From contig CAXBMQ010000011.1 of NCBI GenBank assembly GCA_963977005.1, forward strand, positions 80,128 to 144,127: 64,000 bases of DNA, given 5' to 3'. Both the position numbers and the translations under genes were made by a program. This document shows, in pieces, positions 8,520-18,084 of the stretch. Position 1 is the first letter of the stretch. Every line of letters starts with the position of its first letter. This DNA is from CAXBCP01 sp963977005 (GTDB lineage: Bacteria > Pseudomonadota > Alphaproteobacteria > MPNO01 > UBA830). The notes under the pieces were generated by a model. It saw only the letters and a list, made by a program, of their open reading frames with translations. It had not been told where the DNA came from and did no database searches.

Positions 8520-9650
8520 CAGGAGTCCCCGGTCGCCTTGGCATCCGCGGCACCGGCGACCCGCTGCGCGAGAGACGCCGCCATGAACGGATCGAGATCG
8601 CCGTCCAGCACCGCCTGCGAATTCGACGTTTCCACCTCCGTCCGCAGGTCCTTGACCATCTGGTACGGGTGCAGGACGTAGGACCGGATCTGATGACCCC
8701 AGCCGATATCGGTCTTGGCATCCTGTTCGGCCTGGGCCGCTTCCTCGCGGCGCCGCAGCTCGGCTTCGTAGAGCCGCGCGCGCAGCATGCGCATTGCCTC
8801 GGCCCGGTTGCGGTGCTGCGACCGGTCGCTCTGACAGGCGACGACGATGCCGGACGGAACATGCGTGATTCGGATCGCGCTGTCGGTGGTATTGACGTGC
8901 TGGCCGCCCGCCCCCTGCGACCGGTAGGTATCGATCCTCAGGTCGCTCGGGTCGACATCGACTTCGATCTCGTCGTCGATCTCGGGATAGACCCAGACGG
9001 AGGCAAAACTGGTATGCCGGCGCGCGCTTGAATCGTACGGCGATATCCGGACAAGCCGGTGAACGCCGCTTTCGGTCTTCAGCCAGCCATAGGCGTTATG
9101 CCCCTGCACACGGATAGAGGCGGATTTGATCCCCGCTTCCTCGCCCGGGCTCTCGTCCATCAATTCGACCTTGTAGCCGTGCGCTTCGGCCCAGCGGCTG
9201 TACATGCGGTACAGCATCTGCGCCCAGTCCTGGCTTTCGGTGCCGCCGGCGCCGGCGTTTACTTCGAGGAAGCAGTCATTGGCATCCGCCTCGCCCGACA
9301 GCAGGGTTTCGAGTTCCTGGTTTGCCGCCTGTTTCTGCAGACGGACAAGGGTTGCCTCGGCTTCGGCGACGACCTCGGCATCGTCTTCTGCCTCCCCCAT
9401 TTCGATCAGCTCGACGCTGTCCCTGAAATCCTGTTCGAGCGTCGTAAAATCCTCGATGGATTTTTCCAGGTGCCCGCGCTCGCGCATGACCTTCTGCGCC
9501 CGCGTCTGGTCGTTCCAAAGATCGGGGTCTTCGGCTTCCGCGTTCAGTTCGTCCAGTCGTTTGGCTGCCTGGTCGGGGTCAAAGATGCCTCCTCAGCAGC
9601 ACCAGCGACTGCTCGATCTTGTCGGCCAAAGCCTGCATTTCCGCCCGCAT
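8519..9650 (-). CDS. prfB: Peptide chain release factor 2, with programmed +1 frameshift
   Basis: RF2 recognises UAA and UGA and triggers peptide release. Translation starts at ATG 9650 and reads 23 codons (MRAEMQALADKIEQSLVLL then RRHL) to an in-frame TGA at 9581-9579. Skipping one base resumes the frame as DPDQAAKRLDELNAEAEDP and continues to the stop at 8519, giving about 376 residues, the normal length. The GGQ motif is present in GAGGQHVNTTDSAIRITH. The stop-recognition tripeptide reads SPY in SPYDSSARRHTSF instead of SPF, which I recall as common in alphaproteobacterial RF2. The gene lies downstream of amiC and mrcA, an order conserved in the class. Confidence 0.96.
9578..9593 (-). promoter_or_regulatory. 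prfB autoregulatory frameshift site
   Basis: On the minus strand the site reads AGGAGGCATCTTTGAC. It has an internal Shine-Dalgarno hexamer AGGAGG at 9593-9588, the slippery CTT codon at 9584-9582 and the in-frame TGA at 9581-9579 followed by C. This is the same architecture as the E. coli prfB site, with a perfect AGGAGG. Low RF2 lets the ribosome slip +1 on CTT and complete RF2; high RF2 terminates at codon 24. Confidence 0.95.
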
Positions 9651-9780
9651 GATATCTCCCGTTGGATAGTAATCCGAAACCCGAGGACCGGCGTGTCGCC
9701 GAATACGTCACCGCGTGGGCGCGACGCAATCGGCAAAGCCTGTCGTTACAACCGGTAAGTGCCGGACATCGCGGCAATCG

Positions 9781-12216
9781 TCAATACAGATCGCGCAGTT
9801 TGCGGCCCGGTGCCGCGACATCGCCGGCGGGCTGCGCCTCCGTGCCGCCACTGCCGTCAAGAACCCGCCCCCGGCGTGTCGGCACGGTACCCGGCAGGAA
9901 TGCTTCGAGGATCGCCCGGCGCGTGCCCGCGCGGGGTGGCCGGCCGGTCGCCGGATCGATCCGCACAAGCTGCAATCCCGGCGGCACCCGGAACGGGATG
10001 GCCGGCTGATCTTTCAGCGCTTCTTCCATGAATTTCTTGAACACCGGTGCCGCCACGGACGACCCGGTTTCGCCCTTGCCCAGCGGCGTCGGGTTGTCGA
10101 AGCCGACATAGACACCGACCGCGAGGTCGGGCGAAAACCCGACAAACCACGTATCGCGGCTTTCATTCGTCGTTCCCGTCTTGCCCGCAAGCGGCTTTCC
10201 GATCGTGCTGATGCGCCGCCCGGTTCCGCGTTTCACGACGCCTTCGAGCATGGACACGATCTGGTAGGCGGTCTTTGGATCGGCAATCTGCTCACGATTA
10301 TCAGGCAGGGACGGCTCGGCGTCCGCGTTCCACGCGGTCTCGCGGCAGGCATCGCAATCGCGCGGGTCGTGACGGAAAATCGTTTTGCCCGTGCGGTCCT
10401 GGATCTTGTCGATCAACGTCGGGCTGACGCGCTTGCCGCCATTGACGAGCATGGCATAGGCCGTCGTCATCCGCATCAGCGTCGTTTCGCCGGACCCGAG
10501 CGACATCGACAGCAGCGGCTCCAGGTTCTCGACGACGCCGAAGCGCTTCGCATAGGCGACAACCGCTTCCATCCCGATGTTCTGCGCCAGCCGGACGGTC
10601 ATCAGGTTGCGCGATTTTTCTATTCCGAGCCGCAGCGGGCTGGCACCGTAGAACCTGTTGGAATAGTTCGCGGGCCGCCACCGACCGAGACCGGGCCCCT
10701 GGTCGATAACGAAGGGAGCGTCGAGAATCTGGCTCGACGGGGTAAAGCCCTTGTCGAGCGCCGCCAGATAGACAAACGGTTTGAACGCCGACCCGGGCTG
10801 GCGCCGCGCCTGGGTCGCCCGGTTGAATTCGCTCAACTCGGCGGAAAACCCGCCCGACATCGCGAGGACACGTCCGGTATGCGGGTCAAGCGCCACGACA
10901 CCGCCGCTTACCTTCGGAACCTGTCGCAGGCCGTAGGTGTTTGGCGGCCAGTCTTCATCCTTGTTCCTGCGCGTCACCGCCTCGACCGCGACGACATCGC
11001 CCACGGCAAGGACGTCGGACGGCCGTTTGATGCGCGGCCCGCGGTTGCCCTTCTTGTCCACGGGGCGCGCCCAGCGCATTTCCGCAAACGGGATCGTGCC
11101 GGTCGTATCGTCGGCAAAACCCAGCGCCACCTCGGCGTCGGTCAGGCCCGTCACCGCCGCGGTCCGCCATTCGACAACGTCGGACGGCAGCGCGAGACGG
11201 GCAAGCGCGCTGCGCCAGTCCTTTGCCAGATCGACCCTGCCCAGCGGCCCGCGCCACCCGTGACGCCGGTCATAGGCCGAAAGCCCGTAGCGCAAAGACG
11301 AATCCGCGATGCGCTGCAACCGGGAATTCAGGGTCGTCCGGACGGACAGACCGCCGCCGTACAGGCCCTTGTCGCCATAGCGATCCTGGAGTTCGCGGCG
11401 GACCTCTTCGACGAAGTAGTCGGCCCGGGCAACATCGGCGCGCGTTGACGGGCGGACGGTCACGGGTTTGCCCATTTCGACCGCCGCCTTCGTCAGCGCG
11501 ATGAAGCCGTCCGCGGCCATGCGGTTGAGCACGTAGTCGCGCCGGTCGCGCGCGGCCTGCGGCCGGCGCACCGGGTTGTAGTTGTTGGGCGCTTTGGGCA
11601 ACCCGGCGAGGAACGCGGCCTCGCCCAGCGTGAGCTCGTCGAGCGATTTGTCGAAATAGTTCAGTGCCGCCGCCGCAACCCCGTAAGAGCCGAAGCCGAG
11701 GTAAATCTCGTTGAGATAGAGTTCGAGAATGCGGTCCTTCGTAAACGCCCGTTCGATCCGCAGGGCGAGAATGACCTCTTTCGCCTTTCGGGCGATCGAT
11801 ACTTCGTTGGTCAGCAGGAAATTCTTGGCCACCTGCTGGGTGATCGTCGACGCACCGATCGGGCGACGGTTGCTGCCCATGCGGCTGATATTGGTCGCCA
11901 TCGCGCGGACGATGCCAGGGATATCGATCCCGGGGTGGGTGTAGAAGGTTTTGTCCTCGGCCGACAGGAAAGCCTTGATGATCTGCTTGGGCATGGCCTC
12001 GATCGGCACAAAGACCCGTTTTTCGCGTGCGAATTCCGCCATCAGGCGGCCGTCTCCGGCATGGATGCGGGTGACGACCGGCGGGTTGTAATCGGCGAGC
12101 TGCTGATATTCAGGCAGCCCCTTGCCGAAATGATAAAAGCCGTAGAGCACGGCACCGGCGCCGGCGACCGCCAGCACAACGCCTATCAGAAATATCGCCG
12201 CCAGAATTCTCATCAC
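9781..12216 (-). CDS. mrcA: Penicillin-binding protein 1A, bifunctional murein synthase
   Basis: The 811-residue class A PBP polymerises lipid II and cross-links peptidoglycan in the periplasm while anchored in the inner membrane by an N-terminal span (about residues 4-27). The glycosyltransferase GT51 domain shows the catalytic segment SAEDKTFYTHPGID near residue 90 and GASTITQQVAKNFLL. The transpeptidase domain carries SAFK (SxxK), SRN (SxN-type) and KTGTT motifs. An OB-like insertion, usual in PBP1A, lies between them. It is followed downstream by prfB after 130 bp and preceded by amiC, consistent with a cell-wall cluster. Confidence 0.96.
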   Translation of the reverse strand: MMRILAAIFLIGVVLAVAGAGAVLYGFYHFGKGLPEYQQLADYNPPVVTRIHAGDGRLMAEFAREKRVFVPIEAMPKQIIKAFLSAEDKTFYTHPGIDIPGIVRAMATNISRMGSNRRPIGASTITQQVAKNFLLTNEVSIARKAKEVILALRIERAFTKDRILELYLNEIYLGFGSYGVAAAALNYFDKSLDELTLGEAAFLAGLPKAPNNYNPVRRPQAARDRRDYVLNRMAADGFIALTKAAVEMGKPVTVRPSTRADVARADYFVEEVRRELQDRYGDKGLYGGGLSVRTTLNSRLQRIADSSLRYGLSAYDRRHGWRGPLGRVDLAKDWRSALARLALPSDVVEWRTAAVTGLTDAEVALGFADDTTGTIPFAEMRWARPVDKKGNRGPRIKRPSDVLAVGDVVAVEAVTRRNKDEDWPPNTYGLRQVPKVSGGVVALDPHTGRVLAMSGGFSAELSEFNRATQARRQPGSAFKPFVYLAALDKGFTPSSQILDAPFVIDQGPGLGRWRPANYSNRFYGASPLRLGIEKSRNLMTVRLAQNIGMEAVVAYAKRFGVVENLEPLLSMSLGSGETTLMRMTTAYAMLVNGGKRVSPTLIDKIQDRTGKTIFRHDPRDCDACRETAWNADAEPSLPDNREQIADPKTAYQIVSMLEGVVKRGTGRRISTIGKPLAGKTGTTNESRDTWFVGFSPDLAVGVYVGFDNPTPLGKGETGSSVAAPVFKKFMEEALKDQPAIPFRVPPGLQLVRIDPATGRPPRAGTRRAILEAFLPGTVPTRRGRVLDGSGGTEAQPAGDVAAPGRKLRDLY

Positions 12217-12316
12217 ACGCTTTCAGGGCCTACCCGCCAATCCCCTCCGCCGGCGCAACAGCCAGCGAAGGGCTCGATCTCGCCCTATTTATACTACAAC
12301 TCTGAATATGGCCTTA

Positions 12317-13618
12317 TTATGGCCTATTCAAAGCCTGTTGGCGCTGAAAATATCGATCCACCGCAGTCGACATCGCCTTTGCCAGGCGCTTGCGCTTTCG
12401 CGGATCGCGCAGCATGCGTTCGTCTGTCCGGTTGGAAAGATATCCCAGCTCGACCAGCACGGAGGGAATATCGGGCGCTTTGAGGACGGCGAAACCGGCA
12501 AAACGGTGGGTGTTTCGCAGTAATTTGCGGGTTTTACCCAGTTCGTCGACCAATTTTCGCGCAAAAACGGCGGATTCGTTCATTGTTTCGCGCTGCGCGA
12601 GGTCGATCAGGATGTTTACGACGTCATTGGACTGGTCGTCGAGGTCGACACCGGCAATCAGGTCCGACTTGTTTTCCTTGCGGGCAAGCGCATCTGCTTC
12701 CTTGTCCGACGCCCTCTCGGACAGCGTATAGACAGATGTTCCCCGAACCCTGCTATTGCCGATGGAATCGGCGTGAACCGATATGAACAGGTCGGCGCCC
12801 ACGCGGCGGGCCACCGCAATGCGGTCCCGCAGCCGGATAAAAACGTCGCGCTCGCGGGTCAGCCGCACCCGGAACTTGCCGGTCGCCAGCAGGCTCTGGC
12901 GCAGTTCCCGGGCGAATGCGAGGACGATATGCTTCTCCCAGACGCCGGACCGGCTCATCGCCCCGGGATCGACACCGCCATGCCCCGGGTCGATAACGAT
13001 CAGCTTTTTCTCGTCCGGTCGTGCCGGCTTGCGCTTGAACGGGATCGGCACGGGCGACGACCGCGGTGCCGACTTCGCGACCGGTGCGCGGGTCGGGCGC
13101 TTGTAGGACATCAGGAATGCCTGGCGGCTCGTCTTGGTGATATCAACGACCAGCCGGTAGGACCGGTATTTGCCGGACGGCGGGATAATAAATGCCTTGG
13201 AGACGCGCACCGGCCCGGCGGAATCGAGCACAACGCGGGACGCACCGGGCTTGAACAGGCCGAACCGCATGCCGGTGACGAGCCCGCCGGTCGGCGCGTT
13301 GCGCAGCTTCGGCGACCATGTCACCTCGGACATGTCGAGCACGACCCGGTAGGGTTGCGGCAGAATGAAGGACTTGAATTTCACCGACCGGTCGACGTCC
13401 AGGACGATACGCGTCTTTCCCGGATACACCCCGACACGGACACCCGTCACCTGCGGCGTCGCCGCAACGGACACGGCCGGCGACATGGTCACCGCCAGCG
13501 CCGCCACGCCGAGCGCGACGGGCAGCGTCAGCCATACAGGAATCGCCATGGCGAGAACCGCCACAGACGCGGCCGGGACACGTCTAATAAGTGCGAATAT
13601 ACCTGTCACGTTACACAT
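12317..13618 (-). CDS. amiC: N-acetylmuramoyl-L-alanine amidase with AMIN domain
   Basis: The 433-residue periplasmic zinc amidase cleaves the amide bond between MurNAc and L-Ala and acts in cell separation. An N-terminal hydrophobic export segment spans about residues 14-50. The AMIN domain, about 55-150, contains VGVYPGKTRIVLDVDRSV and targets septal peptidoglycan. The Amidase_3 domain, from about 208, shows the zinc-site motifs VIDPGHGGVDPGA, GVWEKHIVLAFA and DLFISVHADSI. The catalytic C-terminal segment SVLVELGYLSNRTDE is intact. The ATG at 13618 fits the family length. It is the first gene of the leftward amiC-mrcA-prfB group and is divergent from rne. Confidence 0.95.
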   Translation of the reverse strand: MCNVTGIFALIRRVPAASVAVLAMAIPVWLTLPVALGVAALAVTMSPAVSVAATPQVTGVRVGVYPGKTRIVLDVDRSVKFKSFILPQPYRVVLDMSEVTWSPKLRNAPTGGLVTGMRFGLFKPGASRVVLDSAGPVRVSKAFIIPPSGKYRSYRLVVDITKTSRQAFLMSYKRPTRAPVAKSAPRSSPVPIPFKRKPARPDEKKLIVIDPGHGGVDPGAMSRSGVWEKHIVLAFARELRQSLLATGKFRVRLTRERDVFIRLRDRIAVARRVGADLFISVHADSIGNSRVRGTSVYTLSERASDKEADALARKENKSDLIAGVDLDDQSNDVVNILIDLAQRETMNESAVFARKLVDELGKTRKLLRNTHRFAGFAVLKAPDIPSVLVELGYLSNRTDERMLRDPRKRKRLAKAMSTAVDRYFQRQQALNRP

Positions 13619-14060
13619 ATAGCGGATGAAAAAACGAACTATACCAGATATATCCGAATATGGCCTGACTTTTCAACGCCTTCGTCCCCGCCGACCCCGT
13701 TAATATAAGTTGTGCCGGACTAGACTGAGGTCTATTCTGTCGCCGCGAACGTCCGTAGGTGGACTGGAGAATTTCTCCTTGCACCGCGCGGCCCTCCTGA
13801 ATTCGGCGCAAATATCCTCGTTTTGAATATCTGCGCGAAATGGCGGATCGGCTGCGTTTCCCGCCTACGGTATATAGAACCCAAGTCCGGACCCGCGCAT
13901 ATGCGGGACTCCGCGAACCACGTAAGTCCCTGCCCTGCGGTATCCCATTTGGAGAAGGCGCATCCGGCAGGTCGACGATGGCGCGTTCGGACTAGATGGT
14001 GAGGCACGTTTTCGATCGGTCGTTCGCACGACGGAGAGGTGGCCCCACCGGAGAAACACT
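13619..14060. promoter_or_regulatory. Divergent amiC/rne intergenic region, probable long rne leader
   Basis: These 442 bp separate divergent amiC and rne and hold no convincing gene; short open frames here overlap in both directions without codon bias or homologues I recognise. Promoters for both genes must lie here. RNase E mRNAs are commonly autoregulated through a long structured 5' leader, and the length here would allow it. I cannot assign a specific structure by eye. Confidence 0.45.
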
Positions 14061-16778
14061 ATGTCTAAGCGCATGCTTATCGATGGCGCGCATTCCGAAG
14101 AGATTCGGGTTGTCGTCACGTCCGGTACACGTCTCGATGAATATGATATCGAGACGACTTTCAAAAAACAGGTCAAAGGCAATATCTACCTCGCGAAAGT
14201 CACGCGGGTAGAACCGTCGCTCCAGGCGGCTTTTGTCGATTTCGGCGGCAACCGCCACGGCTTTCTGGCCTTCAGCGAAATTCATCCCGATTACTACCAG
14301 ATCCCGGTCGACGACCGTCAGGCGCTGATCGAGGAACAGGAAGCGCTGGAAATGGAAGCCCGCGCCGCGCGCGAGCATCTCGAGGATATCGACGGCGCCA
14401 GCGACGACCTCGACGACGAGCCCGCCGCCATCGACCTGGATGATTCCGCCGACGACGATGCGGAAGATACCGACGAAGACGACCGGGACGATGCGGAAGA
14501 TGCCGGCGAAGACGCTGGCGGAGAATCGGGCGAAGACTCCGGCGACGTCGCCGAAACCGAAGACGGCGAAGAAGCTGCAGCCGCCGACGACAGCGACGAA
14601 GAGCCCGCCGACGTCTCGGACCCGGGCCCGGTCGCCGCCGACCCGGATGTCGAGGAAGCGCTCGAAGCGGCCGAGAAATCGTCTTCGCGCCGCACGCGCT
14701 CGATGCGCCGCTACAAGATCCAGGAAGTTATCAAGCGCCGCCAGATTCTGCTGGTTCAGGTGGTCAAGGAAGAGCGCGGCAATAAAGGCGCGGCGCTGAC
14801 GACGTATATTTCGCTCGCCGGGCGCTACTGCGTCCTGATGCCGAACTCGTCGCGCGGCGGCGGCATTTCCCGCAAGATCACCGTTGCCAAGGAACGGCGC
14901 AAGCTGCGCGATACGCTGAATTCCCTCGATATGCCCCAGGGCATGGGGGTCATCATCCGCACGGCGGGGCTGGAGCGGAACAAGGCCGAGATAAAGCGCG
15001 ATTTCGAATATCTGATCCGAGCCTGGGACGAAGTGCGCGAAACCACGCTTGAATCGAGCGCGCCCGCGATGGTCTACGAAGAAGGCGATATCATCAAACG
15101 CGCGATCCGCGATGTGTACAGCAAGGACATCGAGGAAATTCAGGTCGAAGGCACCGAGACATACCAGACCGCCAAGCGCTTCATGCGCCTGATGATGCCG
15201 AGCCATGCCAAACGGGTTCAGCAGTACCGCGACGACACGATCCCGCTGTACCAGCGTTTCCAGATCGAGCAGCAGCTCGACGCGATGCACAACCCGGAAG
15301 TTCAGCTGAAATCCGGCGGCTATATCGTCATCAACCCGACCGAAGCGCTTGTCGCGATCGACGTGAACTCCGGCAAATCGACCAAAGAACGCAATATCGA
15401 GGAAACCGCGCTCAAGACGAACCTCGAAGCGGCGGACGAAGTCGGCCGTCAGTTGCGGTTGCGCGATCTCGCCGGCCTGATCGTGATCGATTTCATCGAT
15501 ATGGAAGACGGCCGCAACGTGCGCAAGGTCGAGCGCCGCCTCCGCGAGGCGATGAAAACCGACCGGGCGCGCCTGCAGATCGGACGGATCAGCAATTTCG
15601 GACTGCTCGAACTGTCGCGCCAGCGTTTGCGGCCGAGCCTGCTGGAGACAAGTTCCCAGATTTGCCCCCATTGCCGCGGGACAGGCACGATCCTGTCGAC
15701 GGAATCGATGGCCATGCGCGTCCTCCGGGCGATCGAGGAAGAAGGCATCCGCATGCGCACCAGCGAGATCACGGTCAAGGTACCGACCGAGGTCGCGCTC
15801 TACATCCTGAACCAGAAGCGTTCCACGCTGGTCAACATGGAAGCCCGCTACGGTTTCCAGGTCATCCTCGAAGGCGACGATTCCGTCATTCCGCCCGATA
15901 TCGATATCGAACGCGTGAAGGGCCGTCCCGAACCGACCGCCGGCCAGCCGGCGCGCGGCACATCGACCGACACGGCCAGCACGGCCGAGGAAGAAGCGGC
16001 GGATGCCGCGGATGACGCCGCCGCCGACGCGGAAGCCGCCGAAAGCGCCGCCCGCGATGACGGTGAAGAAAAGCCGAAACGCGGCCGCCGCCGGCGCGGA
16101 CGCCGCCGTTCCCAGAACGATGACGACAAGCGCGGTGATGCCCGGGCTGCCGACGGAGCGGAAGATGCCGACGCCGCCGCGACGGACGACGATAGCGGCG
16201 CCAAAACGGCCGGCGGCGAGTCCGCCGACGGCGAGAGCGATGGCGAGGAGAAACCCGCCCGCCGCCGCCGCCGGGGACGCCGTGGCGGACGACGCCGCAA
16301 CCGGAACGCTGACAGCGAGTCGGCCGATGCCAACGCGAACGGTGCATCCGAAGCTGCCGCCGATACGGCGTCGGAAGCGCCGGCTGACTCGCAATCGGAC
16401 GAGTCCCGGCAATCCGCCGCGCCCGAGGCGATCGAAGTAGAAATCCGAGAACCCGCAGAGAGCGAGCCGGCAGAGAGCGACGCGGCAGAATCCGCGACGG
16501 AAGCGGCGGCAGAATCGGCGGCAGAATCGGCAGAAGAGGCGGCAGCAGAATCGACGGCGTCTGAAACCCGGTCCATCGCCGCAGAAGCGCCGGAAGCCGA
16601 CGCCAACGGCGAAGACCATAAGGCCGACGCCAACGGCGAGGACCGGCGGGCCGAGAGCGAAGCTGCCGAAGACCCTGCCGGGGAGGCCAAGGCTGACGAC
16701 GTCCCCGACGCCGCGGTTGCAACCGCCGAGGACAAAAAGCCGCGCCGCAAGGGCTGGTGGCAGAAAATCGTCGAATAG
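14061..16778 (+). CDS. rne: Ribonuclease E
   Basis: The 905-residue endoribonuclease initiates mRNA decay and processes rRNA. The N-terminal S1 domain begins MSKRMLIDGAHSEEIRVVV and is interrupted from about residue 90 to 225 by a highly acidic insertion rich in D, E and A. S1 then resumes at ILLVQVVKEERGNKGAALT. The catalytic DNase-I-like site has VAIDVNSGKST and IVIDFIDMEDGRN with the metal-binding aspartates. The Zn-link is CPHCRGTGT. Residues from about 590 on form the disordered scaffold with Arg-rich patches (GRRRRGRRRS, RRRRRGRRGGRRR) separated by acidic/Ala blocks. The C-terminus KGWWQKIVE carries the GWW motif that binds PNPase in Caulobacter. A strong terminator follows. Confidence 0.97.
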   Translation: MSKRMLIDGAHSEEIRVVVTSGTRLDEYDIETTFKKQVKGNIYLAKVTRVEPSLQAAFVDFGGNRHGFLAFSEIHPDYYQIPVDDRQALIEEQEALEMEARAAREHLEDIDGASDDLDDEPAAIDLDDSADDDAEDTDEDDRDDAEDAGEDAGGESGEDSGDVAETEDGEEAAAADDSDEEPADVSDPGPVAADPDVEEALEAAEKSSSRRTRSMRRYKIQEVIKRRQILLVQVVKEERGNKGAALTTYISLAGRYCVLMPNSSRGGGISRKITVAKERRKLRDTLNSLDMPQGMGVIIRTAGLERNKAEIKRDFEYLIRAWDEVRETTLESSAPAMVYEEGDIIKRAIRDVYSKDIEEIQVEGTETYQTAKRFMRLMMPSHAKRVQQYRDDTIPLYQRFQIEQQLDAMHNPEVQLKSGGYIVINPTEALVAIDVNSGKSTKERNIEETALKTNLEAADEVGRQLRLRDLAGLIVIDFIDMEDGRNVRKVERRLREAMKTDRARLQIGRISNFGLLELSRQRLRPSLLETSSQICPHCRGTGTILSTESMAMRVLRAIEEEGIRMRTSEITVKVPTEVALYILNQKRSTLVNMEARYGFQVILEGDDSVIPPDIDIERVKGRPEPTAGQPARGTSTDTASTAEEEAADAADDAAADAEAAESAARDDGEEKPKRGRRRRGRRRSQNDDDKRGDARAADGAEDADAAATDDDSGAKTAGGESADGESDGEEKPARRRRRGRRGGRRRNRNADSESADANANGASEAAADTASEAPADSQSDESRQSAAPEAIEVEIREPAESEPAESDAAESATEAAAESAAESAEEAAAESTASETRSIAAEAPEADANGEDHKADANGEDRRAESEAAEDPAGEAKADDVPDAAVATAEDKKPRRKGWWQKIVE

Positions 16779-16854
16779 CGCTCGCCGCCGGCGACGGCCC
16801 AGATGCCCGGCAGGCGGACAGGCACAGACACTGTCAAACACTCACACATGAATC

Positions 16855-16882
16855 GGGGCGCCTCATCGGGCGCCCCTTTTTT
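16855..16882 (+). terminator. Rho-independent terminator of rne
   Basis: A perfect 8-bp stem, GGGGCGCC at 16855-16862 and GGCGCCCC at 16869-16876, encloses a 6-nt loop and is followed by six T residues at 16877-16882. It lies 77 bp after the rne stop and before the convergent aminotransferase gene. Confidence 0.93.
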
Positions 16883-16915
16883 CATCTGCGCCGGCCGGCG
16901 CGTGGGTGTCGGGTT

Positions 16916-18082
16916 CTAAATCGAACCGGGAAGCCAAGCCTGCAGGCGCCGCGCCGCATCGGCCATGGTCGGTGTATCGCCGGCGAACGAAATGCGGACG
17001 GTGGATCGCCCGCGGTCCCGGTCGAAATCGGTGCCCGGCGCCATCGCAACGCCGGTCTCTGCCAGGATCCGGCGGCAGAACGTCTCGCTGTCATCGGTCA
17101 GGTGCCCGACCTCGGCATAGATGTAGAAAGCACCGTCGGCCGGCGCGAGACGGTCGAGCCCCGCTTTCGGCAATTCCCGCAGCAGCAATTCACGGTTCGC
17201 CGCGTATCGCGCCACGTTGGCATCGAGCTCCTCGGTGCACTCGAACGCCGCACATGCCGCACGCTGCGACAATGACGGCACCGAGATAAACAGATTCTGC
17301 GCCAGGCATTCGACCGACCGATGCAGGTCTTCGGGGACCACCATCCAGCCGACCCGCCAGCCGGTCATCGAATAGTATTTCGAAAAACTGTTCACGACGA
17401 ACGCATTGTCGGTAAAGCCGAGCGCGGTCTGCCCTGACCCTTCATAGGTGATGCCGTGATAGATCTCGTCGGAGATCAGGCGGATGCCGGTCGCATCGCA
17501 GTATTCCGTCAGGGCTTTCATTTCGGCCGCCGACAACATGGTGCCCGTCGGGTTGGCCGGGCTGGCGACGATCAACCCGTCGATCGCGCCGGTTTCGCGC
17601 GCCGCCCGCTCGAGCAGTTCGGGGGTCGGCTGGTAGCGGTCCGCCAGGGTCGTCGGCAGGGCGACGGTCTCCAGCCCGAGCGCCGCCAGGATATTGCGAT
17701 ACGCGGGATACCCCGGATCGGCAAGAGCGACCCGGTCGCCGGCATCGAATGCCGACAAAAACGCCAGCATGAAACCGCCGGACGATCCCGTGGTCACGGC
17801 CACGCGGTCGGCGGCAAGGTCGATATCGTGGGTGTCTGCGTAGTAGCGTGCGATGCGCGCCCGCAGCGGGTCGATCCCGAGCGCCTCGGTATAGCCCAGC
17901 CGGTCGCTGGCAAGCGCTGCCTGCGCGACCTCGATCACGCCCGACGGGGCGCCGGTCGATGGCTGGCCGACCTCGAGATGCAGAACGTCCTCGCCGGCGG
18001 CTTCGCGGCGGTTCGCCTCGGCCAGGACATCCATGACGATGAATGGCGGCACCTGGCCGCGGGCGGATCGTTTCAGCGCCAT
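16916..18082 (-). CDS. Class I/II pyridoxal-phosphate aminotransferase
   Basis: The ATG at 18082 gives 388 residues starting MALKRSARGQVPPFIVMDVL. The fold-type I PLP signatures are present: LEVGQPSTGAPSGV at the substrate arm, SPANPTGTMLSA with the Asn that contacts PLP, RLISDEIYHGITY with the Asp that pairs with the pyridine N, and NSFSKYYSMTGWRVGW with the PLP lysine in SFSK. The arginine that holds the substrate carboxylate lies near STVRISFAG. It resembles aspartate/aromatic or alanine-type aminotransferases; substrate is not decidable. It starts 2 bp after the stop of the upstream GGT-like gene, so the two are probably cotranscribed. Confidence 0.9.
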   Translation of the reverse strand: MALKRSARGQVPPFIVMDVLAEANRREAAGEDVLHLEVGQPSTGAPSGVIEVAQAALASDRLGYTEALGIDPLRARIARYYADTHDIDLAADRVAVTTGSSGGFMLAFLSAFDAGDRVALADPGYPAYRNILAALGLETVALPTTLADRYQPTPELLERAARETGAIDGLIVASPANPTGTMLSAAEMKALTEYCDATGIRLISDEIYHGITYEGSGQTALGFTDNAFVVNSFSKYYSMTGWRVGWMVVPEDLHRSVECLAQNLFISVPSLSQRAACAAFECTEELDANVARYAANRELLLRELPKAGLDRLAPADGAFYIYAEVGHLTDDSETFCRRILAETGVAMAPGTDFDRDRGRSTVRISFAGDTPTMADAARRLQAWLPGSI

Positions 18083-18084
18083 CG

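Noticed and set aside
7186..8862. 558-codon minus-strand open frame
   Set aside because: Arg-rich translation antisense to the end of anmK and in another frame of the pseudoprotease and prfB genes.
8519..9487. prfB as a 322-residue gene starting at ATG 9487
   Set aside because: The reading frame continues upstream through a clear programmed frameshift site to ATG 9650, giving the normal RF2 length.
9715..11448. 577-codon plus-strand open frame antisense to mrcA
   Set aside because: No motifs; mrcA on the minus strand has all PBP signatures.
13992..16841. 949-codon minus-strand open frame antisense to rne
   Set aside because: Low-complexity Arg/Gly/Phe-rich translation that mirrors the acidic and Arg-rich parts of RNase E; no motifs.
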